A stretch of DNA of 64,000 bases from Micromonospora sp. FIMYZ51 (GTDB taxonomy: Bacteria; Actinomycetota; Actinomycetes; Mycobacteriales; Micromonosporaceae): NCBI RefSeq assembly GCF_038246755.1, contig NZ_CP134706.1, positions 682,001-746,000 on the forward strand, written 5' to 3'. Under the pieces are notes generated by a model that was not told the DNA's origin, did no database searches, and saw only the letters and a program-made list of their open reading frames with translations. Made by a program: the position numbers and the translations under genes. Shown one piece after another: positions 16,187 through 25,036 of this stretch. The number at the start of each line of letters is the position of its first letter. Position 1 is the stretch's first letter.

Positions 16187-19100
16187 TGGGCGATCACAAC
16201 GAGGTCGTCTTTGAGTCCGAGATCTGCGCGTACCTGGAGTCCCAGGGGTGGCTCTACTCGGCAAACGACACTGGCTACGACCGGGAGCGGGCGCTCTTCC
16301 CCGAGGATCTGTTTACCTGGCTGGAGGAGACCCAGCAAGCGGCGTACGAGAAGGCGTTGAAGGCGGCGGGGTCACAGGCGAAGTTCCTCGATGTGCTGAC
16401 CACGGCGCTCAACAAGCCTCTTGACCATGGGGGCGGGACGCTGAACATCCTGCGCAGCGGGGTGCAGTACATCGGCGGTGGTCGGTTGAAGATGGCGCAG
16501 TTTCGGCCCGAGACCAGCTTGAACGCGACCACCAATGAGCAGTACGCGGCGATGCGGGTGCGGGTTATGCGGCAGGTGCACTTCTCCACCGCCGACCGGC
16601 GCAGTATCGACCTGGTCTTCTTCGTCAACGGGCTCCCGGTGGCCACCGTTGAGTTGAAGACCGACTTCACCCAGTCTCTCGATGAGGCGATCAACCAGTA
16701 CCGCAAGAACCGGCATCCGCTGACCAACGGGCGGCCGGAGCCGCTGTTGTCGTTCGGGCATCGGGCGCTGGTGCACTTCGCGGTCTCCAACGATCTGGCC
16801 GCGATGACCACCAAGTTGGAGGGCGAGAAGACGCACTTCCTGCCGTTCAACATGGGTCACGAGAGTGGCGCGGGGAATCCGCCGGGTGATGGCGGGCGGT
16901 CGGCGACGGTGTACCTGTGGGAGCGGGTCTGGGAGAAGGACGCCTGGCTCACGATCATCGGCCGGCTGATGATCGTGGAGACCAAGGAGGAGTGGGATGT
17001 CGCCACCGGGACGTCGGTGCGGCGGACGAGCATGCTGTTCCCACGGTTCCACCAGTGGGAGGCCGTGACGAACATCGTGGCCGCAGTGCGCGAGGAGGGA
17101 GTGGGGCATCGCTACCTGATCGAGCACTCGGCAGGGTCGGGGAAGACGAACACCATCGCCTGGACCGCGCACCGGCTGGCGCGGCTGCACGTCAACGACG
17201 AGAAGGTTTTCGACTCGGTGATCGTGGTCGTGGACCGCACCGTGCTCGACGGGCAGCTCCAGGAGGCGATTCGGCAGATCGACGGGTCGGGGAAGATCGT
17301 AGCCACGATCAGCCCGGAGGACGTGCGTAAGGCGGGGGCGAAGTCGAAATCCGGGCTGCTGGCGACCGCGTTGAAGAACGGGGAGCTGATCATCGCGGTG
17401 ACGGTGCAGACGTTCCCGTTCGCGCTCGACGAGATCCGGGCCGACTCGTCGTTGAAAGGCCGGCGGTTCGCGGTGATCGCCGATGAGGCGCACTCGTCGC
17501 AGTCCGGGCAGATCTCCCGCAAGCTCAGGGCTGTGTTGACCGCGGAGGAGGTCAAGGAGATCGAGGAGGGTGGTGAGGTCGACGTCGAGGCGATCCTTGC
17601 CGCGGAGATGACCGAGCGAGCCGAGTCGGAGCGCATCTCCTACTTTGCGTTCACGGCGACGCCGAAGCCCAAGACTCTGGAGCTGTTCGGCCGCAAGGGT
17701 GCTGACGGCACGTCGGTTGAGTTCCATCTCTACTCGATGCGGCAGGCGATCGAGGAGGGCTACATCCTCGACGTGCTCAGGGGCTACCAGTCCTACGACA
17801 CCGCGCTGAAGATCGCCGGTCGGGCCGACAGCGGCGACGGCGGCGAGGTGGTGGAGGAGGCCGCGGCGCGTAAGGGGCTGATGCGGTGGGTGAAGCTGCA
17901 CCCGACCAACATCAGCCAGAAAGTGCAGATCATCGTCGAGCACTTCCACGCCAACGTGGCCCACTTGCTGGAGGGCAAGGCGAAGGCGATGGTCGTGACT
18001 GACTCGCGCAAGGCCGCGGTGAAGTACAAGAAGGCGATTGACGCCTATATCGCCAAGCGGGCTGCCAAGGACGCCTCGTACAACTACCGCACCCTGGTTG
18101 CCTTCTCCAACTCGGTGACGATGGCCGAGGACGAGGAGTGGGCTTCGGACTGGGGGCCGCAGCCGAGCAAGGACGACGAGTTCACCGAGGCCAAGCTGAA
18201 CCCCGGCGCCGGCGCGGACCTGGCCGCCGCCTTCAAGGGCGCGACGTACAAGATCATGCTGGTCGCCAACAAGTTCCAGACAGGGTTCGACCAGCCGCTT
18301 CTCTCGGCGATGTACGTCGACAAGAAGCTCTCCGGGGTCACCGCCGTGCAGACGCTGTCTCGGCTCAACCGCACCCACCGCACGGGGGGCGGGGAGCAGA
18401 AACGCAAGACGTTCGTCATCGACTTTGTGAACAAGCCCGAGGACATCCGGACTGCGTTCGAGCCGTACTTCACCAACGCCACCCTGGAGACCGAGACCGA
18501 CCCGTACATCGTCGTGCACCTCTCCAACAAGCTCGCCCAGGCCGGGATCTATACGCCAGAGCAGGTACGCGAGGTAGCCGAGTTGTGGGTCACCCGCAAG
18601 GGCAACAACGCGCTCTCGGCCGCGATCAGCCCGGCCAAGAACGACTTCGCCCGCCGCTACGCGGCTGCGATCGAGGCCGACGACAAGGTCACCCTCAACA
18701 CCCTCGACCTGTTCCGCAAGGACGTCTCCACCTACGTCCGGCTCTACGACTTCATGAGCCAGATTGTCGACTACGGCGACCCGTACCTGGAGATGCTCTC
18801 GATCTTCCTTCGGCTCCTGGAGAAGGTCATTACAGACTCCTCCTGGGCCGCGGAGGTCGATCTCTCCGACGTGGTCCTGGTCGGCGTGAAGCACACTAAG
18901 GCGACTGCGGTCGACATCTCGCTGACCGGTGACGGCAAGCTCAAGGGCATCGGCGCTGCGGGCACCGGCACCCGGAAGGAGCCGAAGTACGTCGCACTAC
19001 AGGTCGTCATCGACAAGATGAACGACCTCTTCGGGGCCGAGTCGTTCTCCGCGTCCCAGGTCCGTGAGTTCGTACAGGGACTCGTACAGCGGCTGCTCGC

Positions 19101-19323
19101 CTACCCGGGCCTGGTCAACCAGGCCAAGGTGAACTCGAAGCGGCAGTTCATGGAGTCGCAGGACTTCCAAGCGGCGGTCACCGAGGCGGTCGTCGACAAC
19201 CAGGACGCCCACAACACCATGGCCGACTACTTCTTCAGCGACGGTCCAGGCATCAACGCCGTCATCATGGCGCTCGCGGACGCCTTCTACGAAGCAGCGA
19301 TTGACCAGCAGACCGACGTGTGA
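16186..19323 (+). CDS. hsdR: type I restriction enzyme endonuclease/translocase subunit HsdR
   Basis: The 1045-residue motor and nuclease subunit cleaves unmodified foreign DNA. The N-terminal nuclease region has DLVFFVNGLPVATVELKTDF, with the PD-(D/E)xK core (D...ELK). The SF2 helicase part shows Walker A EHSAGSGKTNTIAW, DEAHSSQSG (motif II) and YFAFTATPKPKTLELFG (motif III). Downstream, NKFQTGFDQPLLSAMYVDK and QTLSRLNRTH match motifs V and VI. The length is usual. ATG 16186 overlaps the hsdS stop (TGATG); a GTG three bases earlier is equally placed. Directly after its stop lies the broken edge of an ISL3 transposase fragment. Confidence 0.95.
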   Translation: MGDHNEVVFESEICAYLESQGWLYSANDTGYDRERALFPEDLFTWLEETQQAAYEKALKAAGSQAKFLDVLTTALNKPLDHGGGTLNILRSGVQYIGGGRLKMAQFRPETSLNATTNEQYAAMRVRVMRQVHFSTADRRSIDLVFFVNGLPVATVELKTDFTQSLDEAINQYRKNRHPLTNGRPEPLLSFGHRALVHFAVSNDLAAMTTKLEGEKTHFLPFNMGHESGAGNPPGDGGRSATVYLWERVWEKDAWLTIIGRLMIVETKEEWDVATGTSVRRTSMLFPRFHQWEAVTNIVAAVREEGVGHRYLIEHSAGSGKTNTIAWTAHRLARLHVNDEKVFDSVIVVVDRTVLDGQLQEAIRQIDGSGKIVATISPEDVRKAGAKSKSGLLATALKNGELIIAVTVQTFPFALDEIRADSSLKGRRFAVIADEAHSSQSGQISRKLRAVLTAEEVKEIEEGGEVDVEAILAAEMTERAESERISYFAFTATPKPKTLELFGRKGADGTSVEFHLYSMRQAIEEGYILDVLRGYQSYDTALKIAGRADSGDGGEVVEEAAARKGLMRWVKLHPTNISQKVQIIVEHFHANVAHLLEGKAKAMVVTDSRKAAVKYKKAIDAYIAKRAAKDASYNYRTLVAFSNSVTMAEDEEWASDWGPQPSKDDEFTEAKLNPGAGADLAAAFKGATYKIMLVANKFQTGFDQPLLSAMYVDKKLSGVTAVQTLSRLNRTHRTGGGEQKRKTFVIDFVNKPEDIRTAFEPYFTNATLETETDPYIVVHLSNKLAQAGIYTPEQVREVAELWVTRKGNNALSAAISPAKNDFARRYAAAIEADDKVTLNTLDLFRKDVSTYVRLYDFMSQIVDYGDPYLEMLSIFLRLLEKVITDSSWAAEVDLSDVVLVGVKHTKATAVDISLTGDGKLKGIGAAGTGTRKEPKYVALQVVIDKMNDLFGAESFSASQVREFVQGLVQRLLAYPGLVNQAKVNSKRQFMESQDFQAAVTEAVVDNQDAHNTMADYFFSDGPGINAVIMALADAFYEAAIDQQTDV

Positions 19324-19326
19324 GTA

Positions 19327-19520
19327 GGCCAGCCCCGGCGGATCTCATCGATGCCCAACACCTCGACAGGCTGCGGCTGGACGGGCAGCACCGCAGCGGC
19401 ATGCACGGCGAGCACGACGACGACCACCAGCCACGACAGGCCGTGATCCCGGGCCGCCTGCACGACCGCGCGTCCCCCGTTGGCGACCAGCGCCGGACGC
19501 GGGATTTCCCGCTGGGGGTA
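19327..19520 (-). pseudogene. ISL3-family transposase fragment
   Basis: On the minus strand this stretch reads AVVQAARDHGLSWLVVVVVL and continues to VEVLGIDEIRRG. This is the segment leading to the first catalytic Asp of ISL3 transposases (V-x-G-I-D-E-x-R-R-G). The match stops where the hsdR reading frame begins on the other strand, and the upstream end fades before 19544. No full transposase or terminal repeats are present, so this is a remnant, probably marking an old insertion or recombination edge of the restriction-modification module. Confidence 0.65.
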
Positions 19521-19543
19521 CGTGGTTGCGTCCGGGGCTCGGC

Positions 19544-20110
19544 TTAGCGTGTTCCGGGGGTGCGGCTTCGCCGAGCTTGCAGAAGGACACCACTGGTGTT
19601 GATGCGGAAGCGCGCCATAGGGAGGCTCACGTTGTGCTTCTGTGCGACGGCTGCGGCGTCCGCTCCGGCGTAGATTTCTTTGAGGAGGAGGGCGCGGGGT
19701 AGTAGGAGGCATCCTGCTAGCCAGTTTGCTTCGTCTTCCTGGTCTCGGTCGCAGGTGAAGAAGGTGTGGCCGGCGATCTGCTGCAGCTCTCGTACGTCGT
19801 GGGCGAGGAGTAGGTGGGCTAGTTCGTGTGCTAGGTCGCTGTTGGTGCGGCAGGCGTCGCTGCATGGGTTGTATACGACGACAGTGCGGCCGTCGGGTAG
19901 GTGGAAGGTCGCGGCGGAGAATGCACCGGGCTGTTCGGCGTTGAGTTGCTCGATTCTGCTGCGGTCGATGAGGTCGTCGGCGGCGTAGATCTCGACTTTG
20001 AGCTGTTCGGCGAGGTTGCGGATCGGCAGTGGCGCGTACGGCTGGAGACCGAGTTGGGTGCGGGTTCGGTCGGCGAGCCTTTCGGCTTCGGCCTTGAATC
20101 CTCGGCGCAT
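19544..20110 (-). CDS. capP: ImmA/IrrE-family metallopeptidase, CapP-like CBASS regulator
   Basis: A 188-residue zinc peptidase with SDLAHELAHLLLAH at about 92-105 (HExxH: H95, E96, H99) and a downstream acidic helix DQEDEANWLAGCLLLPR supplying the third ligand. Two Cys (83, 87) lie just before the HExxH; a Cys-switch is reported for CapP proteins, so they are worth testing. It follows the XRE gene by four bases, giving the XRE plus ImmA pair in which the peptidase cleaves and removes the repressor on DNA-damage signals. Placement divergent to a CBASS operon matches the reported CapH-CapP modules. XRE/ImmA pairs also occur elsewhere, so the CapP role is inference. Confidence 0.8.
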   Translation of the reverse strand: MRRGFKAEAERLADRTRTQLGLQPYAPLPIRNLAEQLKVEIYAADDLIDRSRIEQLNAEQPGAFSAATFHLPDGRTVVVYNPCSDACRTNSDLAHELAHLLLAHDVRELQQIAGHTFFTCDRDQEDEANWLAGCLLLPRALLLKEIYAGADAAAVAQKHNVSLPMARFRINTSGVLLQARRSRTPGTR

Positions 20111-20114
20111 GGCG

Positions 20115-20600
20115 CTATCCGTTCGCAGCGTCGTGGCGCGTGCGGTCGTGTTTGTTGGTCAGTGCGTGCTGAATGTCGCCGAGCAGCTCGCCGAGCATGC
20201 GGGATGCGTCGGGGGTGAAGGTGCTGGCGGCGCGGAGGTGAACTTTGACGGGTCGGTTGGTCACGGCGAGGCTGGTGTAAAGCTCGCGTACCAGTCCGGC
20301 GATCCTCTCGGCGGCGGCGTCGGACAGATTCGGGTCGCGGGCAAGGTGGTGTGCGATCACCTCAGGTGTGTCCACCGCGCGGACCTGGGCTGGCTGGAAG
20401 AACCGCTCGGGCGCGAGGCCCAGCCATTCGACAATGCGGCGGAAGTTGGCAAGGTCGGGCAAATGACCCTTTTCAACTCGGGCGAGAGTGTTGAACGGGA
20501 CATCGGCTTGTTCAGCCGCAGCGCGCAGGCTAAGCCCGCGCCGTTTGCGTTCGCCAGCCACGAGAGTCTTGAGTTGGTCGATGTCTACTGGCTCGCTCAC
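20115..20600 (-). CDS. capH: XRE-family transcriptional repressor, CapH-like CBASS regulator
   Basis: A 161-residue protein. The N-terminal helix-turn-helix reads RKRRGLSLRAAAEQADVPFN followed by TLARVEKGHLPDLANFRRIVEWLGL. The C-terminal half (VRAVDTPEVIAHHLARDPNL ... IAGLVRELYTSLAV) is helical. The GTG at 20600 is preceded by GGAAGGAGG; a longer frame to 20711 lacks a ribosome site. The divergent promoter region contains a perfect 18-bp inverted repeat at 20693-20710, its probable operator. Together with the adjacent ImmA-like peptidase it would keep the CBASS genes low until the peptidase cuts it. This assignment rests on gene order. Confidence 0.75.
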   Translation of the reverse strand: MSEPVDIDQLKTLVAGERKRRGLSLRAAAEQADVPFNTLARVEKGHLPDLANFRRIVEWLGLAPERFFQPAQVRAVDTPEVIAHHLARDPNLSDAAAERIAGLVRELYTSLAVTNRPVKVHLRAASTFTPDASRMLGELLGDIQHALTNKHDRTRHDAANG

Positions 20601-20691
20601 CCGTCCTCCTTCCGCGCGAAGTTGAGGCTCACCGTAACGACCGCCTCGGCAGTCATGTTGGGTGACCCGACACGAATAGATCAACTCATAT

Positions 20692-20721
20692 TTGTACCTC
20701 CTGAGGTACACGTCGTATGAT
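20692..20721 (+). promoter_or_regulatory. candidate sigma-70-type promoter of the CBASS operon
   Basis: TTGTAC at 20692-20697 and TATGAT at 20716-20721 are separated by 18 bases and point toward the CD-NTase gene about 190 bases downstream. The hexamers match the vegetative consensus at four and five of six positions. The 18-bp inverted repeat fills the spacer, so a bound repressor would block the polymerase. Confidence 0.55.
20693..20710. promoter_or_regulatory. perfect inverted repeat, candidate CapH operator
   Basis: TGTACCTC-CT-GAGGTACA is a perfect 8-bp palindrome with a 2-bp centre in the intergenic space between the divergent XRE repressor and CD-NTase genes. A second, shorter repeat GATCTG-CTT-CAGATC lies at 20719-20733. 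Dimeric XRE repressors bind such sites. Confidence 0.65.
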
Positions 20722-20914
20722 CTGCTTCAGATCCAGGCTAGCTCGGTCAAGACCCGGTTGCCTCCCTTCTGCGTGGGCTGCAGTCTCGTGTCCCCCCGAA
20801 GGTGGTGACGCATCCGCTGAGTGCCTGGGCGACAACGTGAAGCGGCCGGGCCGGCGGCCGGCGGACCCCTTCGGGGATTGATGTGTTCGGCGGGGTCAAG
20901 GAGGCCCCCTCCTC

Positions 20915-21901
20915 ATGAAGCTTGTCGGGTACTTCGACACGTTGCTCACCGACACGGTCAACCTGAGCAGGTACAAGCTCGACCGTCTCGATGACCGGGT
21001 CGACGCTATCTACCGGGCGCTGAAGAACGACGCGGTCCTCGGCCCGTACGTGCGGTCCAAGATCGCGCAGGGCTCCTGGGCGCACCGCACGATCATCCAG
21101 CCTCAGCCGGAAAAGGAGTACGACGCCGACTTCCTGTTGCAACTGGATGAGAACCCGGAGTGGTCGCAGGACAAGGGCCGATACATCGGTGAGGTGTATG
21201 CCGCGCTTGGCCGCAGCAGCGCCCACAGCGACATGCCGCGATCGAGGAAGTGCCGATGCGTCAGGTTGACCTACGCCAACCTGTGCCACGTCGACATCGT
21301 GCCCTACCTGATCCTGCCTGACGGCCGGGAGGTGATCGTCAACCGCGACCTCGGTGAGTGGGAGGACACCAACCCAACCGGTTTCACCAGGTGGATGCGC
21401 ACCCAGGACGACATCACCGACGGCAACCTGCGCAAGGTGATCCGCCTGCTGAAGTTCCTACGCGACCACAAGGGCACCTTCCAGGGCGTCCGGTCGATCA
21501 TCCTGACCACGCTGGTCGGCAACGTGGTGGACGCGAACAAGACGGTCTGGAATCCGGGCTACTACGCTGACGTGCCCACGACGCTGCGCAACATCACCCG
21601 CGACCTTGACACCTGGCTTCAGGCGAACGACAGCAAACCGAGCGTCGAGGACCCGTCGCAGTGCGGCACCACGTTCGACCACCGTTGGGACGACGTCACC
21701 TACGCCAACTTCCGCGACAAGATGAGCAGATACGCCGCCGCGATCGACAAGGCGTACGAGGAAACCGACAAGACCAGCAGTATCGCGCTCTGGCAGGACC
21801 TGTTCGGCGACGGCTTCAAGGCTCCTGCGCCGAAGCAGGCATCGGGACCGTTTACCCCGGCCGCTCCTGCGGTGCCGGTCCGGTCCGGCCGGGCCGGGTG
21901 A
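20915..21901 (+). CDS. CBASS CD-NTase (cyclic oligonucleotide synthase)
   Basis: The 328-residue nucleotidyltransferase makes a cyclic nucleotide alarm signal on phage infection. AQGSWAHRTIIQPQPEKEYD at 51-70 holds the GS motif (G53, S54), and EYDADFLLQL gives the metal-binding D70 and D72. CHVDIVPYL carries the third Asp at 127. The C-terminus is flexible and ends in ...VRSGRAG, with a terminal Gly as expected for a CD-NTase that is conjugated to a target by Cap2. The ATG at 20915 follows AAGGAGG. Cap2 starts inside its stop codon. The clade and the nucleotide product cannot be told from motifs alone. Confidence 0.9.
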   Translation: MKLVGYFDTLLTDTVNLSRYKLDRLDDRVDAIYRALKNDAVLGPYVRSKIAQGSWAHRTIIQPQPEKEYDADFLLQLDENPEWSQDKGRYIGEVYAALGRSSAHSDMPRSRKCRCVRLTYANLCHVDIVPYLILPDGREVIVNRDLGEWEDTNPTGFTRWMRTQDDITDGNLRKVIRLLKFLRDHKGTFQGVRSIILTTLVGNVVDANKTVWNPGYYADVPTTLRNITRDLDTWLQANDSKPSVEDPSQCGTTFDHRWDDVTYANFRDKMSRYAAAIDKAYEETDKTSSIALWQDLFGDGFKAPAPKQASGPFTPAAPAVPVRSGRAG

Positions 21902-23652
21902 CCCGCAAGAAGACCGCCGGGAAGCCGCAGCTGCGGCCCACGCTCGGTCAGCAGCAGGCAGTCGCCGAACTGCGCGAGATCATCGCCGCCCACACCGGCC
22001 TGATCACGTTGGTCGGCGAACCGGTTCTCCGCGAGCAAGGACTCCTCGTGGTGACGGTGCGCCTCGCCACGGGGAGTTTCACGGTAGCCGAGGGCGGCCT
22101 GCCCTTGGCCGCAGAGGGCGAGGACGTCGTCATCGGCGTCCCCCGGGACTTCCCATGGATACCACCGCAGCCATGGGTCACTCACACCCGCTTCGCCGGG
22201 TATGCGCACGTCTTGCTAGGACGTGCGCTCTGCATCTACCTCGACACGAGCCGCGAGTGGCACCCCGACCTGGGCATGCGAGGCTTCCTCGACCGGCTGT
22301 GGAACTGGTTCGCCGACGCGGCGGCAGCCAGGTTCGACCCGGCCACCGCCCTGTTCCACCCGGTCGGCGGGGTGCCGCACCGCACGCCCGGAACGCCGAC
22401 GATCGTCGTGCGTAAACCCCTGCACGACCAGGGCAGAGCATTCTTCCGCGCCACGCTGAACACCCGAACCCCGGCTCGGCTCGACCTGGACCGCTGGGCC
22501 ACGTCCGCAGCCGCGGGCGACGTGGCGCAGGTCATCGTCCTGCCCGAAGCGCTACCCTATGGCGCAGGTCTCACCCTGCCTGAGGTTCTGGCTCACGTCG
22601 CTAGCACCGGGCACGTCGGTGCGGACCAACTCGCCACGCTGCTGGCCCGCACCGCCACACGTAACGCGAACGGCACCGCGCTCTACCTGATCATCGCCTC
22701 GCCGCACCACGCCTCCGCCGGTGGCCACCACCTCGTGGCCGCCCGGTTGCCCGCTCCCGCCGCCGATGTCCTGCGCGCGGTCATGCGGAAAGGCAGTTCA
22801 CTGGCGACGATCAACAGCCGGGCGATCCCGGCCAGCATCCCGATGGAGTGGTGTCACGTGTCCGACGAACGACCCGAGATTGCCTCCCGCCGCGACGCGT
22901 CGCGTCCCGTGTCTCGATTCGCCGGCACAACCGTCGAGGTGTGGGGATGCGGGGGCCTCGGCTCCTGGATCGCCGAGTTCATCGCCCGCGCCGGAGCAGC
23001 ACGCATAGTCCTGCGCGACCCCGGCGAGGTCCAGGGCGGCTTGCTCGTCCGGCAGAACTACGTCGAGACCGACATCGGCGGCAACAAGGCAGACCAGCTC
23101 GCCCAACGGCTACGGCAGATCAGCGACGATCTGATCGTCGAAAGCCATCCCGCAGGATTCCCTACCTGCCACAAGCTCCCCGACTGCGATCTCATCATCG
23201 ACGCGACGATCAACAACGGTGCCGGCATCTATCTCGATAAGGCGGCCCACCGGACACGCGACACCGCCCGGCCGGTGCTCGCCATGGCCGCAACCGATCT
23301 TCGCACCGCAACCCTGGGCCTGCTGACCGTTTCCGCCTCCGGGTATCCGACCGGACCGGCTCACATCGACCAGCAGGCCGGGCCGCGAGTCCTCGCCGAC
23401 GGCACGCTGGAACGCTTCCACGGCCTGTGGCAAGAGCCCGCCGAAGGAGATGAAATGGTGCCGGCCCGAGGATGCTCGGTCCCGACCTTCCACGGATCCG
23501 CAGCCGACGTCGCCGCCGTCGCCGCGTCCCTCGTGAGTCTGCTCGCCCAGCACCTGAACACCACCATGTCCGGAACCCACCTGGCTGCCGTCGCACACGC
23601 GCCGGGAAGCGGCCCGCACCATCACTTCATCCCTGCCACGGAAGCCGAGTAA
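21898..23652 (+). CDS. cap2: CBASS Cap2: E2-E1 ubiquitin-conjugation-like enzyme
   Basis: The 584-residue protein primes the CD-NTase by attaching its C-terminus to a target. The E2-like domain (about 15-150) has GYAHVLLGRALCIYLDTSRE with the probable E2 Cys at 112. A linker (about 150-330) follows. The E1-like adenylation domain starts at about 343 with VEVWGCGGLGSWIAEFIARA (GxGxxG at 350-355), and PARGCSVPTFHGSAADV holds the probable E1 Cys at 526. The GTG at 21898 overlaps the CD-NTase stop (GTGA). No JAMM-type Cap3 protease gene lies next to it. This E1/E2 gene makes the system type II CBASS. Confidence 0.9.
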   Translation: MTRKKTAGKPQLRPTLGQQQAVAELREIIAAHTGLITLVGEPVLREQGLLVVTVRLATGSFTVAEGGLPLAAEGEDVVIGVPRDFPWIPPQPWVTHTRFAGYAHVLLGRALCIYLDTSREWHPDLGMRGFLDRLWNWFADAAAARFDPATALFHPVGGVPHRTPGTPTIVVRKPLHDQGRAFFRATLNTRTPARLDLDRWATSAAAGDVAQVIVLPEALPYGAGLTLPEVLAHVASTGHVGADQLATLLARTATRNANGTALYLIIASPHHASAGGHHLVAARLPAPAADVLRAVMRKGSSLATINSRAIPASIPMEWCHVSDERPEIASRRDASRPVSRFAGTTVEVWGCGGLGSWIAEFIARAGAARIVLRDPGEVQGGLLVRQNYVETDIGGNKADQLAQRLRQISDDLIVESHPAGFPTCHKLPDCDLIIDATINNGAGIYLDKAAHRTRDTARPVLAMAATDLRTATLGLLTVSASGYPTGPAHIDQQAGPRVLADGTLERFHGLWQEPAEGDEMVPARGCSVPTFHGSAADVAAVAASLVSLLAQHLNTTMSGTHLAAVAHAPGSGPHHHFIPATEAE

Positions 23653-23656
23653 CCCG

Positions 23657-24808
23657 ATGGCATTGACCGAACCCGAACGGCGCAAGCTGTGGGTCAAGGC
23701 AGGCGGACGTTGCACCCTGTGCAAGGCATACCTGCTGGAAGGCAACCTGACCGCCAAGGAAGTACCGCTCGGAGAAGGCGCCCACATCGTCGGACAGCAA
23801 GCCACCCCCGGATCACCCCGCGGTATGGGCTCCGACCTCGGAGCCGACGACCGTGACAGAGCAGAGAACATCCTGCTGGCCTGCGCGTCCTGCCATACAG
23901 AGATCGACAAACAGCAGGTCACTGGACTGCTGACCATCGACGAACTGACCCGCCGCAAACTCCAGCACGAGAATCAGATCCGGCACCAAACCGGGCTGAC
24001 CACCGACCGGCGCACCACCGTCCTGCGAGTCCAAGGCTGGGTACGCGGTGCCGCGATGGAACTCAGCAAGGACACTGCCGCCCTCGCCGTGATTCGCGCC
24101 AGCGACCGCTTCCCCCTCTTCATGCCGGCCTTCGACCAGCACGGCATCGAGATCGACCTGCGCCACCTACCTGGCGAAGAAGACGGCACACCCGCGTACT
24201 ACGCCGCAGGCCGCGCCAGAATCGACTCCGGCGTGAAGGACCGGCTCTACGAAGGCATCCGCACCAATCAGGTCCACCACCTCAGCGTCTTCGCGATCGC
24301 CCGCCTCCCACTTCTCGTATACCTCGGATGGGCACTGGACGACGGCGTACCCACTGACGTCTACCAACGCCACCGCAGATCCGACGACTGGCTATGGCCC
24401 ACGGGCGGCCAAGACACCCAATTCACCATCGAACCCATCCGCGACGAACACGCCGAAGCCACCGACGCAATTCTCATCACCAACCTTTCCGGCACCACTC
24501 ACCTGAAAAATCTCCCACCCGCTCTTACCACGTGCCCTGCCTTCTGCCTGCGGGTCGACGGAGACGCCGCCCATGAAGACATCATCGCCACACCTCAGGC
24601 GCTGAGGTTCCTGGAAAAGGCAATACGGCGGTTCTTTTCCAACCTCGAAGCAACTAACAAACCGCTCCAGCGCCTCCATGTATTCGGCGCCCTGCCGGTA
24701 TCCGCTGCAGTCACACTCGGCCGAAGCCTCAAAGCCGCCGACCTCAGACCAAAAGTCGTTCTCTACGATTTGACGCAAAGCGGATATGCGCAGGTCATGG
24801 AAATTTGA
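23657..24808 (+). CDS. cap5: CBASS effector Cap5: HNH endonuclease fused to SAVED domain
   Basis: A 383-residue effector. The N-terminal HNH nuclease (about 10-110) has CTLC at 19-22, EGAHIVGQQ with the catalytic His at 43, and ENILLACASCHTEIDK with N71 and C76/C79. The rest is a SAVED sensor domain with VLRVQGWVRG at its start and LPLLVYLGWALDDG and LHVFGALPVSAAVTLGRSL in its core. These correspond to the two Rossmann-like halves that bind the cyclic nucleotide. Binding is known to assemble SAVED effectors and activate double-strand DNA cleavage, killing the infected cell. It starts four bases after cap2 and closes the operon. Confidence 0.9.
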   Translation: MALTEPERRKLWVKAGGRCTLCKAYLLEGNLTAKEVPLGEGAHIVGQQATPGSPRGMGSDLGADDRDRAENILLACASCHTEIDKQQVTGLLTIDELTRRKLQHENQIRHQTGLTTDRRTTVLRVQGWVRGAAMELSKDTAALAVIRASDRFPLFMPAFDQHGIEIDLRHLPGEEDGTPAYYAAGRARIDSGVKDRLYEGIRTNQVHHLSVFAIARLPLLVYLGWALDDGVPTDVYQRHRRSDDWLWPTGGQDTQFTIEPIRDEHAEATDAILITNLSGTTHLKNLPPALTTCPAFCLRVDGDAAHEDIIATPQALRFLEKAIRRFFSNLEATNKPLQRLHVFGALPVSAAVTLGRSLKAADLRPKVVLYDLTQSGYAQVMEI

Positions 24809-25036
24809 CAGATAAAGTCGGCCGGCTCTGGCGACTCCCCTAAACTTAGTTGCCGCAGGCGTCCGGAATGGCTCCCGATCAGGGGATCAAAACGTTAATC
24901 TGGCACGGGTGCGCCGAGTCGTGCATAACCGCTAGCCCAGAGGCCGCGCTGCTCGTGTGGAAATTTCTCCAGGCGCGCTATGAGGAAGCATCGACCAGAG
25001 GCGCCGGGCGACGCGCGGAAGGACGACAGGAGATTC
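24809..25036. other. intergenic region between Cap5 and the HEPN gene remnant
   Basis: The two flanking genes converge. The sequence is less GC-rich than its surroundings. I see no convincing gene, RNA or terminator hairpin. Confidence 0.5.

Noticed and set aside
16372..18894. 840-codon minus-strand open frame
   Set aside because: Lies entirely antisense to hsdR and has compositionally biased, motif-free sequence; a GC-bias shadow.
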